Positions 7,506 to 16,355 of a stretch of 54,998 nucleotides of DNA are shown here, one piece after another. Below the pieces are notes generated by a model. The model worked only from the letters and a program-made list of their open reading frames with translations, did not search any database and had not been told where the DNA came from. This DNA comes from Lachnospiraceae bacterium UBA3310 (GTDB taxonomy: Bacteria > Bacillota > Clostridia > Lachnospirales > Lachnospiraceae), in assembly GCA_002361355.1 (NCBI GenBank), contig DESQ01000020.1, positions 1 through 54,998 of the forward strand, in the 5' to 3' direction. Every line of letters starts with the position of its first letter. Position 1 is the stretch's first letter. Position numbers and translations under genes: made by a program.

Positions 7506-8354
7506 GTGAGTTTAGCGGATCACATTTTCATACAAATGTGCAAGGATATACTGGAAAACGGAACAAGCACGGAGGGGGAGAAGGTCAGGCCTCACTGGGA
7601 GGACGGAACGGCGGCGTACACGGTGAAAAAGTTCGGCGTGGTGAACCGCTATGATCTGTCGAAGGAATTTCCGATTATAACGCTCAGAAGGACGGCGCTA
7701 AAGAGCGCCACGGATGAGATGCTCTGGATTTGGCAGCAGAAATCCAACAATATAAACGACCTGCACAGCCATATCTGGGACGAGTGGGCCGATGAGGATG
7801 GCAGTATCGGCAAGGCTTACGGTTATCAGATGGGTGTGAAACATCAGTACAAAGAAGGCATGATGGATCAGGTGGACAGGGTGATTTACGATTTGAAGAA
7901 CAATCCTTTCAGCCGCCGCATCATGACGAATATTTATGTGCATCAGGATCTGCATGAGATGAATTTGTACCCATGCGCCTACAGTATGACTTTTAATGTG
8001 ACGCAAAAGCCCGGCCATGGGAAGCTGACGCTCAACGCGATCTTAAATCAGCGTTCTCAGGATGTGCTTATGGCAAACAACTGGAATGTGGTGCAGTATG
8101 CGGTTCTTTTGTATATGCTGGCGCAGGTCTGCGGCATGGAGGTGGGAGAGCTTGTCCATGTGATCGCGGATGCGCACATTTATGACAGACATATTCCGAT
8201 TATAAAGGAACTGATTGAAAGACCGGTTTACGATGCGCCTTCCTTCTGGCTGAATCCGGAGGTCACGGATTTCTATCAGTTTACAAGAAATGACGTGAAA
8301 GTGGAAAATTATGTGACCGGGCCGCAGGTGGAAAATATTCCGGTCGCGGTGTAA
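7506..8354 (+). CDS. thyA: Thymidylate synthase
   Basis: ThyA methylates dUMP to dTMP using methylene-tetrahydrofolate, producing dihydrofolate. The 282-residue protein has the catalytic Cys in LYPCAYSM near residue 157, the phosphate-binding Arg pair in FSRRIMTNIY, and the substrate motif LNQRSQDVLMANNWNVVQYA. The start is GTG at 7506, preceded by AAAGGAAC. The first residues MSLADHIFIQMCKDIL match the normal beginning of the family. The stop lies 43 bp before folA, the enzyme that recycles the dihydrofolate made here, so the pair is a functional unit. Confidence 0.95.
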   Translation: MSLADHIFIQMCKDILENGTSTEGEKVRPHWEDGTAAYTVKKFGVVNRYDLSKEFPIITLRRTALKSATDEMLWIWQQKSNNINDLHSHIWDEWADEDGSIGKAYGYQMGVKHQYKEGMMDQVDRVIYDLKNNPFSRRIMTNIYVHQDLHEMNLYPCAYSMTFNVTQKPGHGKLTLNAILNQRSQDVLMANNWNVVQYAVLLYMLAQVCGMEVGELVHVIADAHIYDRHIPIIKELIERPVYDAPSFWLNPEVTDFYQFTRNDVKVENYVTGPQVENIPVAV

Positions 8355-8357
8355 CAG

Positions 8358-8376
8358 GCGCGGGTTTGCGAGTCTG
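8358..8376 (+). repeat. 3' remnant of the structured leader element
   Basis: Nineteen bases match the 3' end of copy B (38949-38967) with one difference and include the fixed word CGAGTCT (8369-8375). The 5' helices are absent. The remnant begins 3 bp after the thyA stop, and CGAGTCT ends 22 bp before the folA start codon. Confidence 0.45.
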
Positions 8377-8397
8377 AGCAATTAGGAGATACATGAT

Positions 8398-8889
8398 ATG
8401 AACATGATAGTGGCGGTAGACAACAACTGGGCGATTGGCTGCAGGAACAACCTGCTTGTGCGGATTCCGGCGGATCACAAGAATTTCAGACAGGAGACGA
8501 CGGGCAAGGTAGTGGTGCTCGGCAGGAAGACGTTGGAGACGTTTCCGCAGGGGATGCCGCTTGCAAACAGGACAAATATTATTTTGTCGACGAATCCGGA
8601 CTACAAAGTGAAGGACGCCATTGTGGTGCACAGTCTTGGAGAGCTTGAGGAAGAACTTAAAAAATATGACACGGAGGATGTCTACATTATCGGCGGAGAG
8701 AGCGTTTACCGTATGATGCTTCCGCAGTGCGATGTGGTGCATGTGACAAAGATTGACCATGAGTATGAGGCGGATTCCTATATTCCGAATCTGGATCAGG
8801 ATGGGGCATGGGAGATTACAGCCGAGAGTGAGGAACAGACCTATTTTGATCTTCCCTATTATTTTGTAAAATACGAGAGGAAGAAGTAG
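8398..8889 (+). CDS. folA: Dihydrofolate reductase
   Basis: DHFR reduces dihydrofolate to tetrahydrofolate with NADPH. The 163-residue length is typical. Family marks include the N-terminal MIVAVDNNWAIGCRNNLLVRIPAD segment (the Met20-loop region and active-site acid), VVVLGRKTLETFP for NADPH binding, and YIIGGESVYRMMLP with the conserved Gly-Gly. The start ATG 8398 is supported by TTAGGAGA upstream. It directly follows thyA, matching the metabolic coupling of the two reactions. Nothing unusual was seen in the active-site motifs. Confidence 0.95.
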   Translation: MNMIVAVDNNWAIGCRNNLLVRIPADHKNFRQETTGKVVVLGRKTLETFPQGMPLANRTNIILSTNPDYKVKDAIVVHSLGELEEELKKYDTEDVYIIGGESVYRMMLPQCDVVHVTKIDHEYEADSYIPNLDQDGAWEITAESEEQTYFDLPYYFVKYERKK

Positions 8890-8954
8890 GTACAGAGAAG
8901 AGGAATACATCGGGGACGTATAAAAGCAGAACGATATAAGGAAGGTATGCATGC

Positions 8955-10898
8955 ATGAGTCAGGAGACGAAGAAAACGAAGCTTTCTTTGACACAGGAGG
9001 AGCTGCAGCAGAAAAACGAGGAGTTGGAGGCGGCGAGAAGCGCCGTGGAAAAAGCGGAGAATGCCAGAGATATTTTCTTGGCAAATATGTCGCATGAACT
9101 GAGGACGCCGATCAACACGATTCTGGGATTGAATGAGCTGATTCTGCGGGAGAGCCAGGAGGAGGCCGTCAAGGAGTACGCGCGGGATATCAGGCAGGCG
9201 GGAAATATCCTGCTTGCGCTGGTCAGCGATATTCTGGACTTTTCCAAGCTGGAAGCGGATAGGATGGAGTTGACAGAGGGGATTTATGATGTCAGCTCTC
9301 TTTTGAATGATCTGATTAACAGTATCTCTGTCCAACAGCGCAGGAAAAAGCTGGATCTGGTTCTGGATATTGCGCAGGACGTTCCCTATAAGCTTTTCGG
9401 AGATGAGATACATATCAGACAGATCATAGGAAATCTTTTGTCCAATGCGGTGCGCTACACGGAGAAGGGCAAGATTACGCTGCATCTGAGCTGGAAGGAA
9501 ATGTCGAAGGATTCCATCGAGATCTATGTGATTGTGAAAGACACGGGAATCGGCATCAAGGAGGAGGATATGCCGAAGCTCTTTAAGGCATTCCAGCGGA
9601 TGGATTCCACGATCCGAAGCAAGGACGACAGGACGGGGCTCGGACTTGCCATTACACAGCGGCTGATCGAGATGATGGGCGGCAAACTTGAGGTAGAGAG
9701 CGTTTACGGGAAGGGCTCCGCCTTTTCCTTTAAAATCATACAGAAAGTGGTGGACAGAGAGCCTCTCGGAGACTTTGAGAAGCAGTATCGGGACAGCCTG
9801 CGCAGCATAGAGGACTATCATGAGAAATTCATTGCGCCCATGGGAAGAATCCTGATCGTGGACGATAACGCCATGAATCTGGCGGTGGCACAGGGACTTT
9901 TGAAGGGCACGAGGCTGCAGATTGATGTGGCGGCCAGCGGGGAAGAATGTCTGGAGCTGATCAAGAGAAAGACTTATCATTTGATCTGCATGGATCATAT
10001 GATGCCGGTGATGGATGGCGTACAGACTCTGCATGTGATTCGGGCGCTTGAGGGAAATCCGTCCAGAGATATTCCGGTGATTGCGCTGACGGCAAACGCC
10101 GTGGCGGGTGCGAGGGAGTTCTATCTGAAAGAAGGATTCCAGGATTACCTGACGAAGCCTATTGACGCGGATAAATTTGAAAATATGTTGATCGAATATC
10201 TGCCTGACAATGTGGTTTATCTGACAAACAACAGAGAAGTCAGCGATGAATTTGAGCCGCAGGATGCGGAGGAGTTTGATATCCGGGAGAGCCAGCTTTA
10301 TCTGATGGGATTTAACCTGAGGAACGGCCTCAGATATATGGGCGGGGACAAATCGCTCTACGGTAAGGTGCTTCGTGACTTCCACTCCATCCTGCAGGAG
10401 AAGGAGACGGCGCTTAAGGACTTTTTACAGAAGGGAGATATGCCTGGCTACACGATTATCGTGCATTCCCTGAAAGGAAATGCCAGAAGCGTGGGTGCCG
10501 ACGATCTGGCGGACGAGGCTTTTGAACTGGAGAAGATGGCGAAGGCGGGGCAGCTTGAAGATGTGACGGTGCGGTCGCCCATTCTGTTCAGCATGATGAA
10601 AAATATGAGAAACAGTCTGCGGGTTTACCTGGAAACGGAGGCCGCCGAGGAGGAGAAGGCGCAGTTGGAAATTCCTGACAGCGTGGAAGTCATCACGGAA
10701 GAAGAGTGGGTCAGGGCCCTTCAGGAACTGGCAGCCAGACTGGATGATTTTGACGGCGAGAGCGCAGCCGCAAAACTGCGTGAGCTGAAACGCTACGAGA
10801 GACCGGAGTCGGATAAGAAGATGCTCAGGCTCTGTGAGAAGGCAATCAAGGATTACGCATATGATATTGCCCTTGAGGTGGTCAACGCGGTGCTTTAA
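8955..10898 (+). CDS. Soluble hybrid histidine kinase with receiver and HPt
   Basis: This is a 647-residue multi-domain phosphorelay protein. A coiled coil (about 10-40) leads to the HisKA helix with His47 in MSHELRTP. The HATPase_c domain carries IIGNLLSNAVRY, DTGIGIKEED and TGLGLAIT. A receiver domain from about 295 has the phospho-Asp in CMDHMMPVMDG near 346 and the conserved KP in LTKPID. A C-terminal HPt domain has its His in VHSLKGNARSVGA near 503. There is no membrane segment and no sensor domain, so the input must come through the short coiled coil or a partner protein. The start is 65 bp after folA; no obvious promoter lies between. Confidence 0.88.
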   Translation: MSQETKKTKLSLTQEELQQKNEELEAARSAVEKAENARDIFLANMSHELRTPINTILGLNELILRESQEEAVKEYARDIRQAGNILLALVSDILDFSKLEADRMELTEGIYDVSSLLNDLINSISVQQRRKKLDLVLDIAQDVPYKLFGDEIHIRQIIGNLLSNAVRYTEKGKITLHLSWKEMSKDSIEIYVIVKDTGIGIKEEDMPKLFKAFQRMDSTIRSKDDRTGLGLAITQRLIEMMGGKLEVESVYGKGSAFSFKIIQKVVDREPLGDFEKQYRDSLRSIEDYHEKFIAPMGRILIVDDNAMNLAVAQGLLKGTRLQIDVAASGEECLELIKRKTYHLICMDHMMPVMDGVQTLHVIRALEGNPSRDIPVIALTANAVAGAREFYLKEGFQDYLTKPIDADKFENMLIEYLPDNVVYLTNNREVSDEFEPQDAEEFDIRESQLYLMGFNLRNGLRYMGGDKSLYGKVLRDFHSILQEKETALKDFLQKGDMPGYTIIVHSLKGNARSVGADDLADEAFELEKMAKAGQLEDVTVRSPILFSMMKNMRNSLRVYLETEAAEEEKAQLEIPDSVEVITEEEWVRALQELAARLDDFDGESAAAKLRELKRYERPESDKKMLRLCEKAIKDYAYDIALEVVNAVL

Positions 10899-10969
10899 GC
10901 GGACTTGACTTTTGGGGACAAAGGTATAATATAGATAAAAAAAGCGGGTAAGAGGAGGAGTGGAGCATT

Positions 10970-11995
10970 ATGGAAAAGAAAAACCTGGATTGGGCCAATA
11001 TTGGTTTTGGCTATCATGAAACGGACAAGCGTTTCGTGGCTAATTATAAGAATGGCGCGTGGGACGACGGTGCACTGACCACGGATGCCAATATTACAAT
11101 GAACGAGTGTGCCGGCGTTTTACAGTACGCGCAGACCTGCTTTGAGGGCATGAAGGCCTACACTACGGAGGACGGACATATTGTGACGTTCCGCCCTGAT
11201 CTGAACGCACAGCGCATGGAGGATTCCTGCAAGAGACTGGAGATGCCGGTGTTCCCCAAGGAGCGTTTTATACAGGCAGTGACAGATGTGGTGGCTGCGA
11301 ACGAGGCGTATGTGCCGCCCTACGGTTCCGGTGCAACCCTCTATATCAGACCTTATATGTTTGGTATCTCTCCGGTAATCGGAGTAAAACCGGCGCAGGA
11401 TTATCAATTCAGAATCTTTGCGACGCCTGTAGGCCCTTATTTTAAGGGTGGCGCGAAGCCGATCACGATCAAGGTGAGCGATTTCGACCGGGCGGCACCG
11501 CACGGCACAGGCCATATCAAGGCGGGATTAAATTATGCCATGAGTCTGCATGCGATTGTCACTGCCCATGAGGAAGGCTATGACGAGAACATGTATCTGG
11601 ATGCGGGCAGCAGGACGCATGTGGAGGAGACTGGAGGCGCGAACTTCCTGTTCGTGACTAAGGATAATAAGGTGGTAACGCCCAAGTCCGACAGCATTCT
11701 TCCTTCTATTACCAGACGTTCCCTGATGGTGGTTGCCAAAGACTATCTGGGACTTGAGGTGGAGGAGAGACCGGTGGCTTTTGAGGAAGTGAAGGATTTT
11801 GCGGAGTGCGGACTTTGCGGCACGGCGGCTGTGATCTCTCCGGTGGGCAAGATCGTTGATCACGGCAGGGAAATTGCATTCCCCAGCGGCATGAGCGAGA
11901 TGGGGCCTGTCACGAAGAAGCTGTATGACACCCTGACCGGTATCCAGATGGGACGAATTGAAGCGCCGGAAGGATGGATTCACGTAATCAAATAA
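10970..11995 (+). CDS. ilvE: Branched-chain amino acid aminotransferase
   Basis: This PLP enzyme of fold type IV interconverts Leu, Ile and Val with their 2-oxo acids. The 341-residue length is standard for the long bacterial class. Visible marks are the YAQTCFEGMKAY segment, the RPYMFG substrate region, the PLP-lysine stretch GTGHIKAGLNYA, and VEETGGANFLFV followed by ILPSITRRSLM. The start has GAGGAGGAG about 9 bp upstream. A possible promoter lies just after the kinase gene (TTGACT near 10905 and TATAAT near 10925, short spacing). The gene appears to be transcribed alone. Confidence 0.93.
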   Translation: MEKKNLDWANIGFGYHETDKRFVANYKNGAWDDGALTTDANITMNECAGVLQYAQTCFEGMKAYTTEDGHIVTFRPDLNAQRMEDSCKRLEMPVFPKERFIQAVTDVVAANEAYVPPYGSGATLYIRPYMFGISPVIGVKPAQDYQFRIFATPVGPYFKGGAKPITIKVSDFDRAAPHGTGHIKAGLNYAMSLHAIVTAHEEGYDENMYLDAGSRTHVEETGGANFLFVTKDNKVVTPKSDSILPSITRRSLMVVAKDYLGLEVEERPVAFEEVKDFAECGLCGTAAVISPVGKIVDHGREIAFPSGMSEMGPVTKKLYDTLTGIQMGRIEAPEGWIHVIK

Positions 11996-12082
11996 AGACT
12001 GGGATCAAGCGAGGGGGATTAGATTGCCGTGTCTTGGACACACAATTTAATCTCCTTTTTTATGGCGGAGGATGAACAGAAT

Positions 12083-12841
12083 ATGCATGACGGGATTCGG
12101 AAAGAATATCCTTATTTATATGAGACACACTTACACACTTCGCAGGGGAGCGCCTGCGCGCATAATACCGGGGCACAGATGGCGAGAGCCTGCAGAGAGT
12201 ACGGTTATACGGGGATTATTGTGACGGAACACAACTGGAACGGCAATACGGCTGTGGACAGAAACCTTCCGTGGGAAGAATGGGTGGATCAGTTTTCCCG
12301 GGGATATGAGGATGCGAAGGCGGAGGGAGAGCGGATCGGCCTTGACGTGTTCTTTGGCTATGAGGCGGGCTATCAGGGCACGGAATTTCTGATTTACGGA
12401 GTGGACAGGGATTGGCTCAAACAAACGCCGCAGATACAGGAGGCGACGGTGGAAGAGCAGTACAAACTGGTGCATGAGGCTGGCGGAATGGTGATACACG
12501 CCCATCCATTCAGGCAGGCGGCATATATTCCGGAAACACGCCTTTATCCTGAGTGGGTGGATGGCGTGGAGGGTGTGAATGCGGCCCACTCCAATCCGAA
12601 AAGTATCGAGCATTACCATCCGGATTATGATGAGAAGGCAATCGCCTATGCCCATGAGCACGGACTGCTTATGACCGCAGGATCGGACATACATGTCACG
12701 GATCTGTGGGGCGGCGGCGTTGCTTTTCGGCGGAAGTTAAGTTCCTGCGAAGATTATGTGCAGGCGGTTCTGGGCGGTGAGGATTATGTGCTGACTGACG
12801 GAAAAAACTGGTATGACAAAGAGGGAAGACGAATTGGGTAG
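12083..12841 (+). CDS. PHP-domain phosphoesterase-like protein
   Basis: PHP proteins are trinuclear metal phosphoesterases such as histidinol phosphatase. Motifs seen here are YETHLHTSQGSACAHNTG at the N-terminus (HxH), TEHNWNGN, FGYEAGYQ, VIHAHPFR and TAGSDIHVTDLWGGG, which cover the usual metal ligands. Length is about 252 residues from ATG 12083. Two longer in-frame starts exist, GTG 12029 and ATG 12062. I chose 12083 because GGCGGAGGA precedes it and the PHP core begins 12 residues in. The substrate cannot be told from sequence. The stop is 4 bp before the next start, so it is cotranscribed with the lipoprotein foldase. Confidence 0.8.
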   Translation: MHDGIRKEYPYLYETHLHTSQGSACAHNTGAQMARACREYGYTGIIVTEHNWNGNTAVDRNLPWEEWVDQFSRGYEDAKAEGERIGLDVFFGYEAGYQGTEFLIYGVDRDWLKQTPQIQEATVEEQYKLVHEAGGMVIHAHPFRQAAYIPETRLYPEWVDGVEGVNAAHSNPKSIEHYHPDYDEKAIAYAHEHGLLMTAGSDIHVTDLWGGGVAFRRKLSSCEDYVQAVLGGEDYVLTDGKNWYDKEGRRIG

Positions 12842-12845
12842 AAGT

Positions 12846-13904
12846 ATGAGATGGAAGAGAGCGGCAGCGGTGATGCTGGCGGTAGGAATGGTGACCATAT
12901 CAGCCACCGGATGCGGGAAAGGCGGGGATATCGGCACTAAGGTGGTTCTTACCACGGGGTTTGACAAGGACGAGATTTTCCGGATTGAGACCAGTTCCTG
13001 TACGCTGCCGGAGCTGATGGTGTATTTAACCACGATCCAGAACCGTTACGAGAGCGTCTATGGCAGGGAAATATGGGAGACGAATGCGGACGGTGTGACG
13101 CTGGAAGAGAATGTCAAGAATATTGCGCTGGCGCAGATTGCCCAGATCAAGACCATGAATCTGATGGCGGAAAAGTATGAGGTGGATCTGGATGACGAAG
13201 AGAAGGCGAAAGCGGAGAATGCGGCGCAGGCATATTACGAGTCGCTGAACGAGCAGGAGATCGAGTTGATGGGGGTGAACGAAAAGACGATCCGTTCCCT
13301 CTACACGGGGCTTGCCCGTGCTGAGAAGATGTACCAGTACACAATTAAGGATATCAATCCGGAGATCAGCGACGACGAGGCCCGCACCATCACGGTTCAG
13401 CATATTCTGATCAAGACCTATGCGCTGGACGGGACGGGAAAGAAGATTGAATACACGGAGGAAGCAAAAAAAGAGGCGTATGAGAGAGCTCTTGAAGCCC
13501 ACGCGCTGGCTGTGGAGGGGGAGGATTTCGACGCGTTGATCCGCAGGTACAGCGAGGACGACAAGGCCACCTATTCCTTCGGCAAGGGAGAGATGGAGGA
13601 GGCTTTTGAGACAGCGGCTTTTAACCTCGGTACGGGGGAGATCAGCGATATTGTGGAGACCGAGTTCGGCTACCACATTATTAAATGCATCAATACCTTT
13701 GACAGGGAAGAGACGGACGCAAATAAGATAAAGATCGTGGAACAGCGACGGGAGGAGGCTTTTGGGCAGGAGTATGACGCCTATGTGGAGACGCTCACCA
13801 GAAACCTGAATGAGGAGCTCTGGGATACGGTGAATTTCATTCATGATGAGAATGTGACCACGCAGAATTTCTTTGAGGTGTATGCGGGATATTTTGGAAA
13901 TTGA
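12846..13904 (+). CDS. PrsA-like peptidyl-prolyl isomerase lipoprotein
   Basis: This extracytoplasmic foldase is anchored by a lipid. Residues 1-23 form a signal peptide ending in a lipobox-like ISATGC. An N-terminal SurA/PrsA-type helical region follows. The parvulin rotamase domain runs from about 180 to 280 and contains VQHILIKT, FDALIRRYSEDDKA and GYHIIKCI. The usual GDLG stretch reads YSFGKGEME, as in many Firmicute paralogues. A helical tail closes the protein. The 352-residue length fits. Start ATG 12846 gives a clean signal peptide, while ATG 12813 would add a charged extension inside the upstream gene. It likely helps secreted proteins fold. Confidence 0.88.
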   Translation: MRWKRAAAVMLAVGMVTISATGCGKGGDIGTKVVLTTGFDKDEIFRIETSSCTLPELMVYLTTIQNRYESVYGREIWETNADGVTLEENVKNIALAQIAQIKTMNLMAEKYEVDLDDEEKAKAENAAQAYYESLNEQEIELMGVNEKTIRSLYTGLARAEKMYQYTIKDINPEISDDEARTITVQHILIKTYALDGTGKKIEYTEEAKKEAYERALEAHALAVEGEDFDALIRRYSEDDKATYSFGKGEMEEAFETAAFNLGTGEISDIVETEFGYHIIKCINTFDREETDANKIKIVEQRREEAFGQEYDAYVETLTRNLNEELWDTVNFIHDENVTTQNFFEVYAGYFGN

Positions 13905-14005
13905 GTGTGGAACGGAAAAAAGTTACGAAACATTGACGTAACGGGAGTTTAGAAAAAGTTTATAATTCCCGAAACCCGCTTAAAATCTGCATAATTTTAA
14001 AATTA

Positions 14006-14032
14006 TTAGCACTCACTTTAAATGAGTGCTAA
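14006..14032 (+). promoter_or_regulatory. CIRCE operator (HrcA-binding inverted repeat)
   Basis: TTAGCACTC (14006-14014), nine bases, then GAGTGCTAA (14024-14032) is an exact CIRCE element. HrcA binds it and represses heat-shock genes. It lies just upstream of the htpG promoter. Confidence 0.96.
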
Positions 14033-14039
14033 TTTTTTC

Positions 14040-14068
14040 TTGACTTCTAAAATTGAGGGTATTAAACT
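14040..14068 (+). promoter_or_regulatory. htpG promoter
   Basis: TTGACT (14040-14045) and TAAACT (14063-14068) have 17-bp spacing. The CIRCE operator ends 7 bp before the -35 box. Transcription would start about 70 bp before the htpG start codon. Confidence 0.7.
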
Positions 14069-14142
14069 ATTCCACAGAAAGAAAAGGAAGAGTACCCGCG
14101 AAATGCTGCCGGCGGGGCGAAAATGGAAAGGAATGTGAGGAC

Positions 14143-16245
14143 ATGGCATCGAAACATGGTAATTTATCAATTAACAGCGACAATATTTTCCCGATTATCA
14201 AGAAGTGGCTGTACTCCGATCACGATATCTTTTTCAGGGAGTTAATTTCCAACGGTTGTGACGCGATCACGAAGCTGAAAAAACTGGATATGATGGGTGA
14301 GTACACGCTGGCGGATGATTATAAGGCGAAAATAGAAGTGATTGTCAACCCGGAGGAGAAGACTTTAAAGTTTATCGATAACGGTATCGGTATGACGGCT
14401 GACGAGGTGGAGGAGTACATCAACCAGATCGCTTTTTCCGGTGCGACAGATTTTATTGAGAAATATAAGGACAAGGCGAATGAGGATCAGATCATCGGGC
14501 ATTTCGGTCTGGGCTTTTACTCGGCGTTCATGGTGGCGGACGAGGTGCACATAGACACGCTGTCCTATCAGAATGGCGCGGCGGCGGTACACTGGGAATG
14601 CGACGGCGGCACGGAGTTCGATATGGCAGAGGGTACAAGGACTGAGGTCGGCACGGAGATCACCCTTTTCATCAATGAGGACTGCTTAGAGTTCTGTAAT
14701 GAATATAAGGCGAAAGAGGTTATCAAAAAATACTGTTCCTTCATGCCCACGGAGATTTATCTGTCCAAGGCAAACACCACCGAGACGCAGATCATCACGG
14801 CCGAGGAGAAACTGGACACCGACGAGGTAGTGGAGGAGATCAAGAAGGAGAAGGAGGAGGACGAGCAGAAGTTAAAGATTAAGAAGCGTCCTGAACTTCT
14901 GAATGAGACACAGCCTCTGTGGACGAAGCACCCCAACGAGTGCACCAGGGAGGAGTACCTGGAATTTTACCGCAAGGTATTTCAGGATTACAAGGAGCCG
15001 TTGTTCTGGATTCATCTGAACATGGATTATCCGTTTAATATGAAGGGCATACTCTATTTCCCGAAGATCAATATGGAGTATGAGTCCATTGAGGGGACGA
15101 TCAAGTTATACAACAATCAGGTGTTTATCGCGGACAATATTAAGGAAGTGATTCCCGAATTTCTGATGCTGTTAAAGGGCGTGATTGACTGTCCTGACCT
15201 GCCGCTAAATGTGTCAAGAAGCGCATTGCAGAACGACGGTTTTGTGAAAAAGATCAGTGAGTACATCTCAAAGAAGGTGGCGGATAAACTGTCCGGCATG
15301 TGTAAGACCGAGAAGGAGGAGTACGAGAAATATTGGGACGATATCAGTCCTTTCATCAAGTTCGGCTGCTTAAAGGACGATAAGTTCTGCGAGAAGATGA
15401 CGGATTACATTCTCTTTAAGAATCTGGACGGCGTTTATATGACGCTGCCGGAGTGCCTGGAGGTCAATAAGATTGATCCTGACGAGGTACAGGAAGGAGA
15501 GACGGCTACTGATGAGAACGGCGATAAAGTAGAGGCTGAGGTAGTTGACGAGAACGGCGATAAAGTGGAAGCCGAGGTCGTGGACGAAAATGGCGAGCCT
15601 GCTACGGAGGAGAACACCGAAGAGGAGAAGAAGGAAAAAGTCATTTATTATGTGACGGACGAAAAACAGCAGAGCCAGTACATCAATATGTTTAAGGCGG
15701 CAAAGATGGACGCCGTGGTGCTGACGCACAATATCGACCAGCCTTTTGTTTCCCAGCTCGAATCCAAGAATGAGGGCATTAAGTTCCAGAGAATAGACGC
15801 GGACTTGACGGATGTCTTCAAGGCAAAGACTTCCAAGAAGGCGGAGAAGGAGATGGAGGAGCAGGCGGAAAGCATTGCCAAGCTGATGAAGAAGGCGCTC
15901 GGAAAAGACGGCATCAAGGTAAAGATCGAGAAACTGAAAAACAAGAAGATTTCTTCCATGATTACGCTTGCCGAGGAATCCCGCAGGATGCAGGACATGA
16001 TGAAAATGTATTCCATGCCGGGCATGGATATGGGCGGTTTTGGCAAGGAGGGAGAGACATTGATCTTAAATGCCAACCATCCGCTTGTACAGTATGTGCT
16101 GGATCATCAGGACGGTGACAATGTAAAGATGATCTGCGAGCAGCTCTATGATCTGGCGCTTTTACAGCAGGCGCCGCTTGAGCCGGAGGCTATGACGAAG
16201 TTTGTGGCGAGAAGCAATGAGATTATGATGCTGTTGACGAAATAG
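14143..16245 (+). CDS. htpG: Molecular chaperone HtpG (Hsp90)
   Basis: HtpG is the bacterial Hsp90, an ATP-dependent cytosolic chaperone. GHKL ATPase motifs are clear: ELISNGCDAITK, DNGIGMTADEVEEY and GHFGLGFYSAFMVA. The middle domain contains LPLNVSRSALQ, with the catalytic Arg region, and is followed by the C-terminal dimerisation domain. At 700 residues it is longer than the usual 620-640. Part of the excess is an acidic low-complexity insert encoded at about 15505-15640, with DENGDKVEAEVV repeated twice and a third partial copy. The start at 14143 follows GTGAGG and gives the normal MASKHGNLSIN. A CIRCE operator upstream predicts HrcA control. Confidence 0.95.
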   Translation: MASKHGNLSINSDNIFPIIKKWLYSDHDIFFRELISNGCDAITKLKKLDMMGEYTLADDYKAKIEVIVNPEEKTLKFIDNGIGMTADEVEEYINQIAFSGATDFIEKYKDKANEDQIIGHFGLGFYSAFMVADEVHIDTLSYQNGAAAVHWECDGGTEFDMAEGTRTEVGTEITLFINEDCLEFCNEYKAKEVIKKYCSFMPTEIYLSKANTTETQIITAEEKLDTDEVVEEIKKEKEEDEQKLKIKKRPELLNETQPLWTKHPNECTREEYLEFYRKVFQDYKEPLFWIHLNMDYPFNMKGILYFPKINMEYESIEGTIKLYNNQVFIADNIKEVIPEFLMLLKGVIDCPDLPLNVSRSALQNDGFVKKISEYISKKVADKLSGMCKTEKEEYEKYWDDISPFIKFGCLKDDKFCEKMTDYILFKNLDGVYMTLPECLEVNKIDPDEVQEGETATDENGDKVEAEVVDENGDKVEAEVVDENGEPATEENTEEEKKEKVIYYVTDEKQQSQYINMFKAAKMDAVVLTHNIDQPFVSQLESKNEGIKFQRIDADLTDVFKAKTSKKAEKEMEEQAESIAKLMKKALGKDGIKVKIEKLKNKKISSMITLAEESRRMQDMMKMYSMPGMDMGGFGKEGETLILNANHPLVQYVLDHQDGDNVKMICEQLYDLALLQQAPLEPEAMTKFVARSNEIMMLLTK

Positions 16246-16257
16246 GGATATGTTAAG

Positions 16258-16267
16258 TTATGTAAAC
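16258..16267 (+). repeat. TTATGTAAAC dispersed 10-mer (intergenic copy)
   Basis: This is an exact copy of the recurrent 10-mer. It lies between the htpG stop codon and its terminator hairpin. See the entry at 7476 for the complete list. Confidence 0.8.
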
Positions 16268-16270
16268 AAA

Positions 16271-16303
16271 AAAGAGTTTGTCATTGCGACAGACTCTTTT
16301 TTT
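16271..16303 (+). terminator. Intrinsic terminator after htpG
   Basis: AAAGAGTTTGTC (16271-16282) pairs with GACAGACTCTTT (16288-16299) around a 5-nt loop, with a G-T wobble. A T run to 16303 follows. It ends the htpG transcript. Confidence 0.9.
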
Positions 16304-16355
16304 GACAGATATTCCCATATCAAAAGATTTCTAAAGTGGATATAAGGATTGTGCT

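Noticed and set aside
8859..10385. A 508-codon open frame on the minus strand
   Set aside because: It lies wholly opposite the histidine kinase, has no ribosome site or recognisable domain, and arises from GC-rich codon use in the real gene.
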